From positions 1 through 64,000 of the forward strand of contig NZ_FORP01000024.1 of assembly GCF_900114035.1 (NCBI RefSeq): 64,000 nt of DNA, written 5' to 3'. Position 1 is the stretch's first letter. The number at the start of each line of letters is the position of its first letter. The translations under genes and the position numbers were made by a program. Source of the DNA: Amycolatopsis sacchari. GTDB lineage: Bacteria; Actinomycetota; Actinomycetes; Mycobacteriales; Pseudonocardiaceae. The notes beneath the pieces were generated by a model that did not search any database, was not told the origin of the DNA, and was given only the letters and a program-made list of their open reading frames with translations. Below, in pieces: positions 15,886-24,629 of this stretch.

Positions 15886-17700
15886 TCACGCCGCCTGCCG
15901 CGACGCGCGCGCCCTGGCGGTCGCGTCCTCGTCCACGGTCATCGTCGATTCGTCGATCACCACGCCGTAGTGGCGCTCGGCATCGGCGACGGTGACGAAG
16001 TCGTCGAGCACGTCCTCCAGCACGAGCGCGGGTTCCCGCAGCAGCGGATCGCCGTACCCGCCGCCGGAGGGCATCCGGATCTCCAGCGTGTCGCCTGCCG
16101 CGCAACGCTCCTGCGTGACCTTCGAGTACAGCGTTTCCTCCCGCTCGGTACCCACGTTGCGGGTGAACGCACCGGGCAGACCGTCGTGTCCGCCCGCGAG
16201 CCCCTTCGGCGGGTCGTTGCGGTTGTCCGCCTCGGACCCGATGAAGGTGTCGGTGAGCATCCGCCACGTGCGGACGCTGCCGATACCACCCCGGTACTGG
16301 CCGGGTGCGGGCGGTTCGTCGCGCAGTTCGTAGCGTTCGGCGATCATCGAGCGGTTGAGCTCGAGCTCCTCGATCGGGTTGTTGCGGGTGTTGGCCATCA
16401 GGGTGTCGACGCAGTCCAGGCCGTCCTTGCCGTTGCGCGCCCCGTAGGAACCCTCGTTGATCTCGATGTACACCCAGTACGACTGGCCGTCCTCGGCGAG
16501 ACCCGAGTAGGCGATGGCGCACAGCGCGGCCGAGGACCCCGCCACCGCACGGTCGGGCAGAACATCGGCCAGCGCGATGTTGATCGAGTCGAACATCCGG
16601 TTGATCTGCGAGAACCGCGCGAAGCACGACGCCGGGAAATCCGGGTTGAACAGCGTGCCTTCCGGGGCGTAGGCCTTGGCGGGGCGGAAGCAGCCGTCGT
16701 TCTGCGGCACGTACTCCTCGGTCAGCGCCTCGTCGAGCAGCAACGTGCGCACCGCGGAGGCCACCGTGGGCAGCACCGAACCCTCGAACGGCACGTTGAA
16801 CGCCGTCGGCACCTGCCCGTGCGAGCCGGTGAGGTCGACGACGACGTCGTCGCCGGTCACCTTGACCTTCACCGCGACCGCCAGCGGGACCTCGCGGTTC
16901 TTGCCGTCGTCGTCCAGGTAGGACAGCGGCGCCTCGTACTCGCCGTCCGGGATCTCGCGCACCCGGCGGCGCAACATCTCCTCGGAGTAGTCCATCCACT
17001 TCTCGGCGGCCGACATCACCACGTCGACGCCGTAGCGCTCCAGCAGCTCGACGAACCGCCGCTCGCCCAGCCGCGCGCACGCGATCAGCGCCTCGAGGTC
17101 TCCCGCGTTCTGCTCGGGGGTGCGCACGTTGTCCAGGATGTGCTGGATCAGCGCGTCGTTGCGCACGCCGGCGTCGTAGATCTTCGCCGCGTCCATCAGC
17201 TTGCCCTCGGCCCAGACGTCCACGACGTCCATGCACAGACCGGGGAAGTTGCCGCCGATGTCGGACACGTGGCCGGTGCAGCCCGCGAACCCGACGTGGC
17301 GCCCGCCGAAGAAGATCGGGATCACGATGCCGTAATCCGGGGAGTGGGCGGCACCGTGGTAGGGGTGGTTGTGCAGGATGACGTCGCCCGGCTGGTAGGT
17401 GCCGGACAGCCTGCGGTCGATGCCACGGATGTAGGCCGGGATGGATCCGCAGTGCATCGGCGTCGAGTCCGATTCGCACAACTCACGGCCGTTGACGTCG
17501 AAGATGCCCGCACCGAGGTCCTCGGACTCCCGGATCAGGCTGGAGTACGCCATCCGGTAGAGGATCTGCGCCATCTCCTTGGCGATGGAGTCGAGCGCAC
17601 CGCCGATCACCCGCAGCGTGATGGGGTCGACGTCGACGCGGACGAAGTCGTCCGGGGCGACGCCCGCGAGGGTCTCGCCCGCCGGGTTCAATGCCGTCAC
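15886..17700 (-). CDS. hyuB: Hydantoinase B/oxoprolinase family, subunit B
   Basis: 604 aa. The HyuB fold is recognisable from DPITLRVIGGALDSIAKEM near the start, ...HCGSIPAYI, HNHPYHGAAHSPD and GNFPG, and the C-terminal GGIGSVRTWRM and MPSGGGYGDPLLREP. It would form the catalytic partner of the ATP-binding HyuA subunit in an ATP-dependent ring-opening or carboxylating enzyme (N-methylhydantoinase, oxoprolinase, acetophenone carboxylase class). The GTG start overlaps the hyuA stop (GTGA), so the subunits are coupled. The exact reaction cannot be told. Confidence 0.88.
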   Translation of the reverse strand: MTALNPAGETLAGVAPDDFVRVDVDPITLRVIGGALDSIAKEMAQILYRMAYSSLIRESEDLGAGIFDVNGRELCESDSTPMHCGSIPAYIRGIDRRLSGTYQPGDVILHNHPYHGAAHSPDYGIVIPIFFGGRHVGFAGCTGHVSDIGGNFPGLCMDVVDVWAEGKLMDAAKIYDAGVRNDALIQHILDNVRTPEQNAGDLEALIACARLGERRFVELLERYGVDVVMSAAEKWMDYSEEMLRRRVREIPDGEYEAPLSYLDDDGKNREVPLAVAVKVKVTGDDVVVDLTGSHGQVPTAFNVPFEGSVLPTVASAVRTLLLDEALTEEYVPQNDGCFRPAKAYAPEGTLFNPDFPASCFARFSQINRMFDSINIALADVLPDRAVAGSSAALCAIAYSGLAEDGQSYWVYIEINEGSYGARNGKDGLDCVDTLMANTRNNPIEELELNRSMIAERYELRDEPPAPGQYRGGIGSVRTWRMLTDTFIGSEADNRNDPPKGLAGGHDGLPGAFTRNVGTEREETLYSKVTQERCAAGDTLEIRMPSGGGYGDPLLREPALVLEDVLDDFVTVADAERHYGVVIDESTMTVDEDATARARASRQAA

Positions 17701-19793
17701 CGCTGACCTCCCTGGCTGTTGTCACTGGTCTCGATGATGATGTGGCCGACGCGGTCGACGGTCGCGCGCTGCCCCGGCCCGATGATGGTGGTCGAGTCGA
17801 ACTGCTCGACGATCGCGGGACCGTCGATCACGTTGCCCGCCTTCAGGCGGTCCCGGTCGTAGACGTTCGTGGTGAACTCCGCGGGCTGGTTGCCCTCATC
17901 CCAGAACAACGTCTGCGTCGTCGCCTTCAGCGCGCCCGACGGGTCCGGCCCGCCCGCTTCGACCTCGGCGAGCGGCACGTGCCCCACCTTGCCGACCGCG
18001 GCCACCCGCACGTTCACGAAGTGCACCGGCTTGTCGTCGAAGCGCTGCAGGTAGGTGCGTTCGTGCACCTGGTGGAACGACTCGGCGGCGCGCGCCACCC
18101 AGTCGGCGTCCACCGGGCCGTCGGGCGCGGGCACGCGCAGCTCGTAGCCCTGGCCGATGTAGCGGCAGTCGAGGCTGCGTTCGATGACGACGTCGTCGGG
18201 CGAGAGTCCGTCCGCGGTGACCTGCTCGACCACCTGCGCGGACAACCGGTCGATCTCGGCGGCGATCCGGTCGGTGTCCGGATCGGCGGAGGAGGTCCAC
18301 ACCGTCGCGGGCACCTCGACGCGGATGTCGGTGGACAGCAACCCCATCGCCGAGGCGATGCCGGGGTGCGCGGGCACGATGACGCGGGGGACGTTGAGCT
18401 GCTGCGCGATGTGCCACGCGTACAGCGGCCCCGCGCCGCCCTCGGCGACGAGCGAGAAATCGCGCGGGTCGTAGCCCTTGCGCACCGAGTGCAGGCTGAT
18501 GGCTTCGGTCATCGCGTGCGCCAGGATCTGGAAGATCCCGATCGCGGCGTGCTGGACGCTGGTGCCCAGCTTGGCGGCCACGTGTTCCTCGATCGCCTTG
18601 ATCGCCAGGTCGGTCTCCACCCGCATCGCGCCGGACAGGAAACTGTCCTCGCGCAGCCACCCCATGGCCACCATGGCGTCGGTGCTGGTGGGTTCGGTGC
18701 CGCCGCGCGCGTAGCAGGCCGGTCCGGGCACCGCGCCCGCGCTGCGCGGACCGACGCGGAACATCCCGCCCTCGTCGATGAAGGCGATGGAACCGCCGCC
18801 CGCGCCGATCGTGTCGACCTCCGCCATCGGCACCATCGCGTGGTAATCGCCGATGCGGGTGTCGAGCAGGTGTTTCATCCGCAGCTTGCCGTCGGCCGCC
18901 ACGCCGATGTCGGCCGAGGTGCCGCCGACGTCGAGGGTGATGACGCTTTCGTACCCGGAGGCCTTGCCGATCGCGCACCCGCCGAGCAGGCCCGCCACCA
19001 CCCCGCTGGTCAGCAGCGACACCGGGTGCTCCACTGCGCGGCGCGAAGTGATCAGCCCGCCCGCCGACGTCATGAGCCGCACGTCGCCGCGCACACCCGA
19101 CTCGCGGGCGGTGTCGACGAGGTTGGTGACGTAGCCGGACACCTTCGGCCCGACGAACGCGTTCAGCGCCGTGGTGGAGAACCGCTCGTACTCGCGGTAC
19201 TGCGGGGCGACCTCACTGGACAGCGAGATGAAGACACCGGGGTACTCCTCCTCGACGATGCGCTTGACCGCCTGCTCGTGCACCGGGTTGCGGTAGGCGT
19301 GCAGGAAGCACACCGCGATCGCCCGCACCCCGTTGGCCTTGAGCACGCGGACCTGCTCGCGCACGCCGTCCTCGTCCAGCGGCGTCAGGATCTCGCCGGC
19401 CGCGTTGATCCGCTCCCGCACCACCCGCCGGTTGCGGCGCCGCACCAGCTGCCACTTCTGCCACGGCAGGTCCTGGTACGACGAGTAGTTCAGGGGGCGC
19501 TTCTTGCGGGCGATGTGGAGGATGTCGCGGAAGCCCTCGGTGGTGATCAAGCCGACGTCGGAGCCGTTGTGCTCCAGGACGATGTTGGTCGCGACGGTCG
19601 TGCCGTGCAGGAACTGGTCGAGGGCCTCGACGGACACGCCGACGCGCTCGGCCAGCTCTCCGACGCCCGCGACGGTGGCCACGGACGGGTCCTGCGGTGT
19701 GGACGGGATCTTGTGCACCGCGATGGTGCCGTCCTCGTCCCAGTACATGAGGTCGGTGAACGTGCCACCGACATCGACTCCGATGCGTTTCAT
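17697..19793 (-). CDS. hyuA: Hydantoinase A/oxoprolinase family, subunit A
   Basis: 698 aa. The N-terminal ASKHA-type phosphate loop DVGGTFTD is at residues 7-14. A second nucleotide-binding element (VITLDVGGTSADIGV) lies in the middle, with GAGGGSIAFIDEGG and the GGTEPTSTDA segment after it. The family phosphorylates or activates a carbonyl substrate at the expense of ATP. It lies 25 nt after the CitE-type gene and overlaps hyuB by 4 nt. Presence with CoA-ester enzymes suggests that a cyclic imide, lactam or hydantoin is opened to a dicarboxylate. Confidence 0.88.
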   Translation of the reverse strand: MKRIGVDVGGTFTDLMYWDEDGTIAVHKIPSTPQDPSVATVAGVGELAERVGVSVEALDQFLHGTTVATNIVLEHNGSDVGLITTEGFRDILHIARKKRPLNYSSYQDLPWQKWQLVRRRNRRVVRERINAAGEILTPLDEDGVREQVRVLKANGVRAIAVCFLHAYRNPVHEQAVKRIVEEEYPGVFISLSSEVAPQYREYERFSTTALNAFVGPKVSGYVTNLVDTARESGVRGDVRLMTSAGGLITSRRAVEHPVSLLTSGVVAGLLGGCAIGKASGYESVITLDVGGTSADIGVAADGKLRMKHLLDTRIGDYHAMVPMAEVDTIGAGGGSIAFIDEGGMFRVGPRSAGAVPGPACYARGGTEPTSTDAMVAMGWLREDSFLSGAMRVETDLAIKAIEEHVAAKLGTSVQHAAIGIFQILAHAMTEAISLHSVRKGYDPRDFSLVAEGGAGPLYAWHIAQQLNVPRVIVPAHPGIASAMGLLSTDIRVEVPATVWTSSADPDTDRIAAEIDRLSAQVVEQVTADGLSPDDVVIERSLDCRYIGQGYELRVPAPDGPVDADWVARAAESFHQVHERTYLQRFDDKPVHFVNVRVAAVGKVGHVPLAEVEAGGPDPSGALKATTQTLFWDEGNQPAEFTTNVYDRDRLKAGNVIDGPAIVEQFDSTTIIGPGQRATVDRVGHIIIETSDNSQGGQR

Positions 19794-19818
19794 CTGGTTG
19801 GTCCTCCAAGTGACCCTG

Positions 19819-20655
19819 CTAGTCCATCACTGATCCGGCGTCCGGAGCGGCCAGCGCCAGCACGCGGCGCGCACGCCGCACCACCGCGGCGTCGACCATG
19901 CGCCCGGACACGACCGCCACACCGCTTCCCTTCCGCTCCGCGTCCTGCGCCGCGGCCAGCACCGCGCGCGCCCGCTCCACGTCGTCCGCACCCGGCCGCA
20001 CTGCGTCGTGCGTCCACTCCACCTGGCGCGGATGGATGCACATCCGTCCGGCGAAACCCATCCGCTGCAGCGCCCGCGTCGACGCCGTGAACGCCTCCCG
20101 GTCGTCGAACGCCGCCGTGACCGGGGCGGGCGGCGGCACCAGGCCGCACCCCGCCGCGGCCGCCACCGCTCCCGAGCGCGCCCAGGCGAGCGGCTGCGGG
20201 TCGTCCTCGAAGCCGCTCACCCCGAGGTCGGCGGCCAGGTCGTACTCGCCGAGCGTGACCGTCGCCACACCCGGCACGGCGGCGATTTCGGGCAGCCGCC
20301 ACAGGGCCGCGGCGGTCTCCACGAGCGGCAGCACGGGGACGCGCAACCGCCCGGCCAGCGCCGTCACCGTGACGAGGTCGGCTTTCGGGAGCACCACGCC
20401 CGCGATCCCGAGCCCGGCGATCGCGTCCAGATCGGCGTCCACGAGATCCTGCTCGTTGTTCACCCGCACCCAGACCCGGCGCGCCCGTGCCGGGTCCGCC
20501 GCGAGCCACTCCGCGACGGTCGCGCGTGCGCGCGCCTTGGCGTCGGTGGCCACCGCGTCCTCCAGATCGGCCACCGCGACGTCGGCCACGTCCACCGCCC
20601 GGGTGAGGCGGTCCGGGCGGTCGGCCGGGCAGAACAGCCAGCTGCGCGCGATCAC
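19819..20655 (-). CDS. HpcH/HpaI-CitE family CoA-ester lyase
   Basis: 278 aa. Motifs of CitE-type TIM barrels are visible: RSWLFCPADRPDRL at the start, VADLEDAV (metal-binding Glu/Asp), RVWVRVNN, LPLVETA, LGEYDLAADLG and CIHPRQV. These enzymes cleave citramalyl-, malyl- or related 3-hydroxyacyl-CoA esters to acetyl-CoA plus a 2-oxo acid. GTG at 20655 overlaps the acyl-CoA dehydrogenase stop by 4 nt. Together with the CaiB and MaoC genes this reproduces the enzyme set of itaconate/mesaconate/citramalate degradation. Confidence 0.85.
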   Translation of the reverse strand: MIARSWLFCPADRPDRLTRAVDVADVAVADLEDAVATDAKARARATVAEWLAADPARARRVWVRVNNEQDLVDADLDAIAGLGIAGVVLPKADLVTVTALAGRLRVPVLPLVETAAALWRLPEIAAVPGVATVTLGEYDLAADLGVSGFEDDPQPLAWARSGAVAAAAGCGLVPPPAPVTAAFDDREAFTASTRALQRMGFAGRMCIHPRQVEWTHDAVRPGADDVERARAVLAAAQDAERKGSGVAVVSGRMVDAAVVRRARRVLALAAPDAGSVMD

Positions 20656-21818
20656 CAGCCGACCCTGCCCTTGTCCCCGATGAGCGACCGGGCGATCACC
20701 GTCCGCATGACGTCGCTCGTGCCCTCGCCGATCGTCATCAGGATCGAATCGCGGTAGAGGCGTTCGATCTCGAACTCCGCCGAGTAGCTGTACCCGCCGT
20801 GCACCCGCATCGAGTCCTGCGCCGCCTGCAGCGCCACCTCGGAGGCGAACAACTTGGCCATCCCCGTCTGCAGGTCCGAGCGCTTGCCCCGGTCCAGCGC
20901 ATCGGCCGACCAGTAGGTGAGCAGCCGCGCCGCCTGCAGCTGCGTGGCCATTTCGGCGAGGCGGATCTGGATCGCCTGGAACTCGGCGATCGGCTTGCCG
21001 AAGGCGCGCCGGTCGCGCGCGTACTGCAGTGCCTCGTCGTAGGCGCGCTGCGCGATGCCGAGGCTGCGGCCTGCGATGTTGAGCCTGCCCACCTCCAGCG
21101 CCGACAGCACCTGCTGCATTCCGCGACCCTCGACGCCGCCGAGGAGGTTCGCCGCGGGAACGCGGACGTCGTCGAAGACCACCTCGCAGGACTCGGTGCC
21201 CTTGTAGCCCAGCTTGGGGATGTCCTTGGTGACGGTGAAGCCCGGTGTGCCTGCCTCGATCAGCAGCACGCTCATCCCCTTGTGCGCGGGGGTGGCGCTG
21301 CGGTCGGTCTTGACCAGCACGGGCAACGGGTCGGCGTACCGGGCGTTGGTGATCCACATCTTCGTGCCGTTGACGACGTAGTGGTCGCCGTCGCGGGTCG
21401 CGGTGGTGCGGATGCCCTGCAGATCGGTGCCCGCGTCCGGCTCGGTCAGAGCGATCCCGGTGCGCCGGGCCCCGGTGGCGAGGTCGGGCAGGTACCGGCG
21501 CTTCTGCTCCTCGGTGCCGTGCCGCGCGAGCATCCAGCAGGACAGCGAGTGGCTGCCGAGGATGCCCGCGATGCCCATCCAGCCGCGCGCGATCTCCTCG
21601 AACATCAGGGTGAACGACACGAAGTCCGCCGCCGCTCCCCCGTACTCCTCCGGGATCATCAGGCCGAACAGACCCAGCTGTTTCATCTGGTCGACGATCT
21701 CGGTCGGGTACCGGCCGCTGTGTTCCCATTCCCGCGCGACCGGAACGATCTCGCCGTCGACGAAGTCGCGCAGCATCGACCGGAACTGTTCCTGGTCGCC
21801 GCTCAGTGTGAAGTCCAC
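20652..21818 (-). CDS. Acyl-CoA dehydrogenase
   Basis: 388 aa, the full family length. Standard elements are present: IALTEPDAGTDLQGI (substrate/FAD segment), MWITNA, GRSLGIAQRAYDEALQYARDR, FGKPIAEFQ, and the C-terminal YRDSILMTIGEGTSDVMR. The Glu in IGEGT is near the usual catalytic-base region. In this operon it would introduce a double bond into the CoA ester before hydration by the MaoC protein, for example methylsuccinyl-CoA to mesaconyl-CoA. The precise substrate is inferred from context only. It starts 5 nt after the CaiB stop. Confidence 0.88.
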   Translation of the reverse strand: MDFTLSGDQEQFRSMLRDFVDGEIVPVAREWEHSGRYPTEIVDQMKQLGLFGLMIPEEYGGAAADFVSFTLMFEEIARGWMGIAGILGSHSLSCWMLARHGTEEQKRRYLPDLATGARRTGIALTEPDAGTDLQGIRTTATRDGDHYVVNGTKMWITNARYADPLPVLVKTDRSATPAHKGMSVLLIEAGTPGFTVTKDIPKLGYKGTESCEVVFDDVRVPAANLLGGVEGRGMQQVLSALEVGRLNIAGRSLGIAQRAYDEALQYARDRRAFGKPIAEFQAIQIRLAEMATQLQAARLLTYWSADALDRGKRSDLQTGMAKLFASEVALQAAQDSMRVHGGYSYSAEFEIERLYRDSILMTIGEGTSDVMRTVIARSLIGDKGRVGW

Positions 21819-21823
21819 CGCGT

Positions 21824-23035
21824 CTACTCCCGCTCTCCGAACGCGCCGGCCCGTGCCAGCGCGTCGATCTCGCCTGCGTCCATGTCCAGGAGCTGCTCGA
21901 GCACCTCACGGGTGTGCTCACCCAGCGACGGGGCGCGCCGGTGGTCGCTGCGCGGCGCACCGGCGCGGGCGGCGGAGGCCACCTGGCGCACGGTGCCGAA
22001 CCGCGGGTGCTCGGTGCTGATCAGCAGCCCGCGCGCGGCGGCGTGCTCGTCGGCCAGCGCCTCGGGCACCGAGTTGATCGGCGCGCACGGCACCCCGGCG
22101 GCTTCCAGGCAGTCCAGCCACTCCGCCGTGGTCCGCTCGGCCAGCTCCACCTCCAGCAGCCGCACGCACTCCGCGGAGTTCTCGTAGCGGGCGGCGGGAG
22201 TGGCGAACCGTTCGCTGCGCGCCCACTCCGGCGAGCCGAGCGCGTCCACGAGCCGTTCCCAGAACTTCTGCTTGGCGCAGCCGATGACGATCCAGGAGTC
22301 CTTCGTGGGGAAGTTCTGGAACGGCACCAGGCTCGGGTGGGCGGAGTGGTGCGTGCGCCGGGGCTCGAACCCCTTGTTCAGATGCCACGTCGCCAGGTAG
22401 GTCAGCATGCCGATGGCGGTGTCGTAGAGGCTGACGTCGCAGTCCATGCCGACGCCGTCCCGCCGCGCGGCGTGGATGCCCGCCAGCAGCGACGTCGCGG
22501 CCACGATGCCGCCGGAGTAGTCCACCATGGACAGACCGGACTTGGTGGGCGGCCCGTCCGGCTCGCCGGTCACCGACATCCAGCCCGCGAGGCCCTGCAA
22601 CATGTAGTCGTAGCCGGGCCGGTCCTGCCGCGGACCGGTCATGCCGTAGCCGGACAGCGAGCAGCACACGATCGCGCGGTTGAGGTGCTTGAGGTCGTCG
22701 TACCGGATGCGCATCTTCGCCGGGACGTCGCCGCGCAGGTTCGAGTACACCGCGTCGCTCACCGACACCAGCCGCTCGAACGTGCGGCGCCCGGACTCAC
22801 TGGACAGGTCGAGGACGATGGAGCGCTTGTTGCGGTTGAACGCCTCGAAGAACAGCGAGTCGCCGTCCTGCGCGTAGGGCGGGGTGTGCCTGCCGACGTC
22901 GCCGCCGAAGCGCGGGTCCTCGATCTTGATGATCTCCGCGCCCAGGTCGGCGAGGTGCAGGGTGCCGAACGGGCCGGCACCGTACTGCTCCACCGCGAGC
23001 ACCCGGACGTCGGAAAGGGGCAGCCGCTCAGTCAT
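21824..23035 (-). CDS. CaiB/BaiF family CoA-transferase (family III)
   Basis: 403 aa. Typical class III CoA-transferase features: VLAVEQYGAGPFGTLHLADLGAEIIKIE at the start, NRNKRSIVLDLSS, and GPRQDRPGYDYMLQGLAGWM (Asp in this segment is in the region of the catalytic Asp), with GIVAATSLLAGIHAARR and PFQNFPTKDSWIVIG. It would activate the dicarboxylate by CoA transfer, probably from succinyl-CoA. It overlaps the MaoC gene by 8 nt and is followed directly by the acyl-CoA dehydrogenase. Confidence 0.88.
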   Translation of the reverse strand: MTERLPLSDVRVLAVEQYGAGPFGTLHLADLGAEIIKIEDPRFGGDVGRHTPPYAQDGDSLFFEAFNRNKRSIVLDLSSESGRRTFERLVSVSDAVYSNLRGDVPAKMRIRYDDLKHLNRAIVCCSLSGYGMTGPRQDRPGYDYMLQGLAGWMSVTGEPDGPPTKSGLSMVDYSGGIVAATSLLAGIHAARRDGVGMDCDVSLYDTAIGMLTYLATWHLNKGFEPRRTHHSAHPSLVPFQNFPTKDSWIVIGCAKQKFWERLVDALGSPEWARSERFATPAARYENSAECVRLLEVELAERTTAEWLDCLEAAGVPCAPINSVPEALADEHAAARGLLISTEHPRFGTVRQVASAARAGAPRSDHRRAPSLGEHTREVLEQLLDMDAGEIDALARAGAFGERE

Positions 23036-23570
23036 GGGTTCCCTGTTCCGCGGGCAGCGTCATCGGGCCGTTCTTCGCCTCCGGGAAGGAGTCGATCACC
23101 GTGGCGTGGGCGCGCTTGTAGATCAGCACCGTGCGGTCGAACGACACGCACTCGTCGCCGTCGGCGTTGAGCATCCGCGAGCGGACGCTGACCAGGCCCG
23201 CGTACGGCCGCGACGCCGATTCCCGCTTGTTCGTGCAGATCGACTCGGCGTACACCGTGTCGCCGACGAAGACGGGGTGCGTCAGCTGCACGTCGGTCAG
23301 CGACAGGTTCGCGATCGCGCGCTGGCTGATGTCGGTGACGCTCTGCCCGATCAGCATGGCGATCGTGAGCCCGGAGTTGACCAGGACGCGCCCGAACGGG
23401 GTCCGTCCGGCGTAGTTCGCGTCGAAGTGCGCCGGGTGGGTGTTCATCGTGAGCAACGTGAACCAGGTGTTGTCGGCCTCGCTGATCGTCCGGCCCAGGG
23501 GGTGGCGGTAGACGTCCCCGACCACGAAGTCCTCGTAGTAGCGCCCTTGCCAGCCGTCGTGCACAGCCAC
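23028..23570 (-). CDS. MaoC-family enoyl-CoA hydratase
   Basis: 180 aa, GTG start. A single hot-dog domain with the hydratase-2-like segment around residues 30-52 (EADNTWFTLLTMNTHPAHFD) and GRVLVNSGLTIAMLIGQSV. It resembles mesaconyl-CoA or itaconyl-CoA hydratases more than the fatty-acid type; this is a weak judgement. It is the first gene of the leftward operon, with a divergent GntR regulator upstream. Confidence 0.83.
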   Translation of the reverse strand: MAVHDGWQGRYYEDFVVGDVYRHPLGRTISEADNTWFTLLTMNTHPAHFDANYAGRTPFGRVLVNSGLTIAMLIGQSVTDISQRAIANLSLTDVQLTHPVFVGDTVYAESICTNKRESASRPYAGLVSVRSRMLNADGDECVSFDRTVLIYKRAHATVIDSFPEAKNGPMTLPAEQGTHD

Positions 23571-23605
23571 GCGGCGACCTCCTGTCGTGTTGCGTTGGGG
23601 GGTTC

Positions 23606-23627
23606 CCCGGACCGGCTCGGGTCCGGG
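23606..23627. promoter_or_regulatory. 8-bp inverted repeat upstream of the MaoC operon
   Basis: CCCGGACC (23606-23613) and GGTCCGGG (23620-23627) around a 6-nt loop, 36 nt before the MaoC start and inside the divergent control region shared with the GntR gene. It could be an operator for that regulator or a leader hairpin. Confidence 0.4.
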
Positions 23628-23778
23628 CTTGGCGGGCAGTATGCGTGACGCAGACCGCAGCGCGCAATACCTCAGACGTTTTCCGCGTGCACCTCGCTCG
23701 TGCGGCTAGACTCCGGTGTGCTTCGGTTGCGTTCCGTTGCGCACGACGCCCGACATCGATGAACAGGACACCGCCGAC

Positions 23779-24543
23779 ATGACCGACGCCCCAGCTCCCG
23801 GCTCCGGACTCCGCGTCCGCCGCGTGCGCGCCGCCTACCGGCAGGTCGCCGACCAGCTCAGGGAGCAGATCCTGACCGGCACGCTGCCCTCGGGCACCCG
23901 GCTGCCCAGCGAGGCGGAACTCACCGGCCTGTTCGGGGTCAGCCGCAGCACCGTACGGGAGGCGCTGCGGCTGCTGGCCAGCCAGCACCTGATCGACACC
24001 ACCCGCGGTGTCACCGGCGGGAGTTTCGTGTCGAACCCGGACGCCGACAGCATCGCCGACAACCTGGGTGGCACCCTCGGGCTGCTGGTGAACACCAGGT
24101 CGATGACGGTGTCAGACCTGCTCGAGGCCCGGCTGATCCTGGAACCGTCGGCGGCCCGGCTGGCCACCGAGCGGGCCGACGCCGAGGCGCTGGACATGCT
24201 GCGGGCCACCGCGGCCAGCACCTCGACGCTGGAGCCGGACCGCGGCTTCGTCGTGCACTGGGACTTCCACACCACGCTCGTGTCGGCCACCGGCAACCCG
24301 CTGCTGCAGCTGATGTGCCGCCCGATCAACGAGGTGCTGCACAGCAGGCTGGACCGGGACCGGATCAGCCGCGCGGAGTGGGAGCGGGTCGACCGCGATC
24401 ACGTGGACATCTACGAAGCGGTGACCAGCGGGGACGCCGAGGCCGCCGAGCGGCTCACCCGCGAGCACCTGCACAGCCTGCGACCGCTCTACGAGCAGAT
24501 GGAGGTGCGGCAGCCCGCGCCGCCGCGTCCTCCGTCGGACTGA
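23779..24543 (+). CDS. GntR-family regulator with FCD domain
   Basis: 254 aa from the ATG at 23779; a GTG at 23716 would add 21 residues. The winged helix (LPSEAELTGLFGVSRSTVREALRLLASQHLI, about 37-67) is followed by an all-helical FCD domain with His/Asp ligands in VHWDFHTTLV and NEVLHSR...VDRDHVDIYEAV. FCD proteins respond to small carboxylates. It is divergent from the MaoC-led operon and upstream of the MmgE/PrpD gene, so it probably controls both in response to a pathway acid. Confidence 0.85.
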   Translation: MTDAPAPGSGLRVRRVRAAYRQVADQLREQILTGTLPSGTRLPSEAELTGLFGVSRSTVREALRLLASQHLIDTTRGVTGGSFVSNPDADSIADNLGGTLGLLVNTRSMTVSDLLEARLILEPSAARLATERADAEALDMLRATAASTSTLEPDRGFVVHWDFHTTLVSATGNPLLQLMCRPINEVLHSRLDRDRISRAEWERVDRDHVDIYEAVTSGDAEAAERLTREHLHSLRPLYEQMEVRQPAPPRPPSD

Positions 24544-24629
24544 TTCCGCCAGGAAAAGTCCGATGTTTTCTTGCGGCGGTGCTCGACGGGCTGGCACACT
24601 CCTGCCCACGCCGCAGGGAAGGGAATCGC

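Noticed and set aside
14492-17479. 995-codon fusion upstream of the amidase
   Set aside because: The N-terminal 556 codons are out of frame with HyuB; the GTG at 15811 with a strong ribosome-binding site gives an ordinary amidase.
15970-17706. 578-codon frame opposite HyuB, and the 799-codon frame at 17691-20090 opposite HyuA
   Set aside because: Long only because of high GC at third positions; translations are Val/Arg/His-rich and do not resemble proteins, while the minus strand has intact families.
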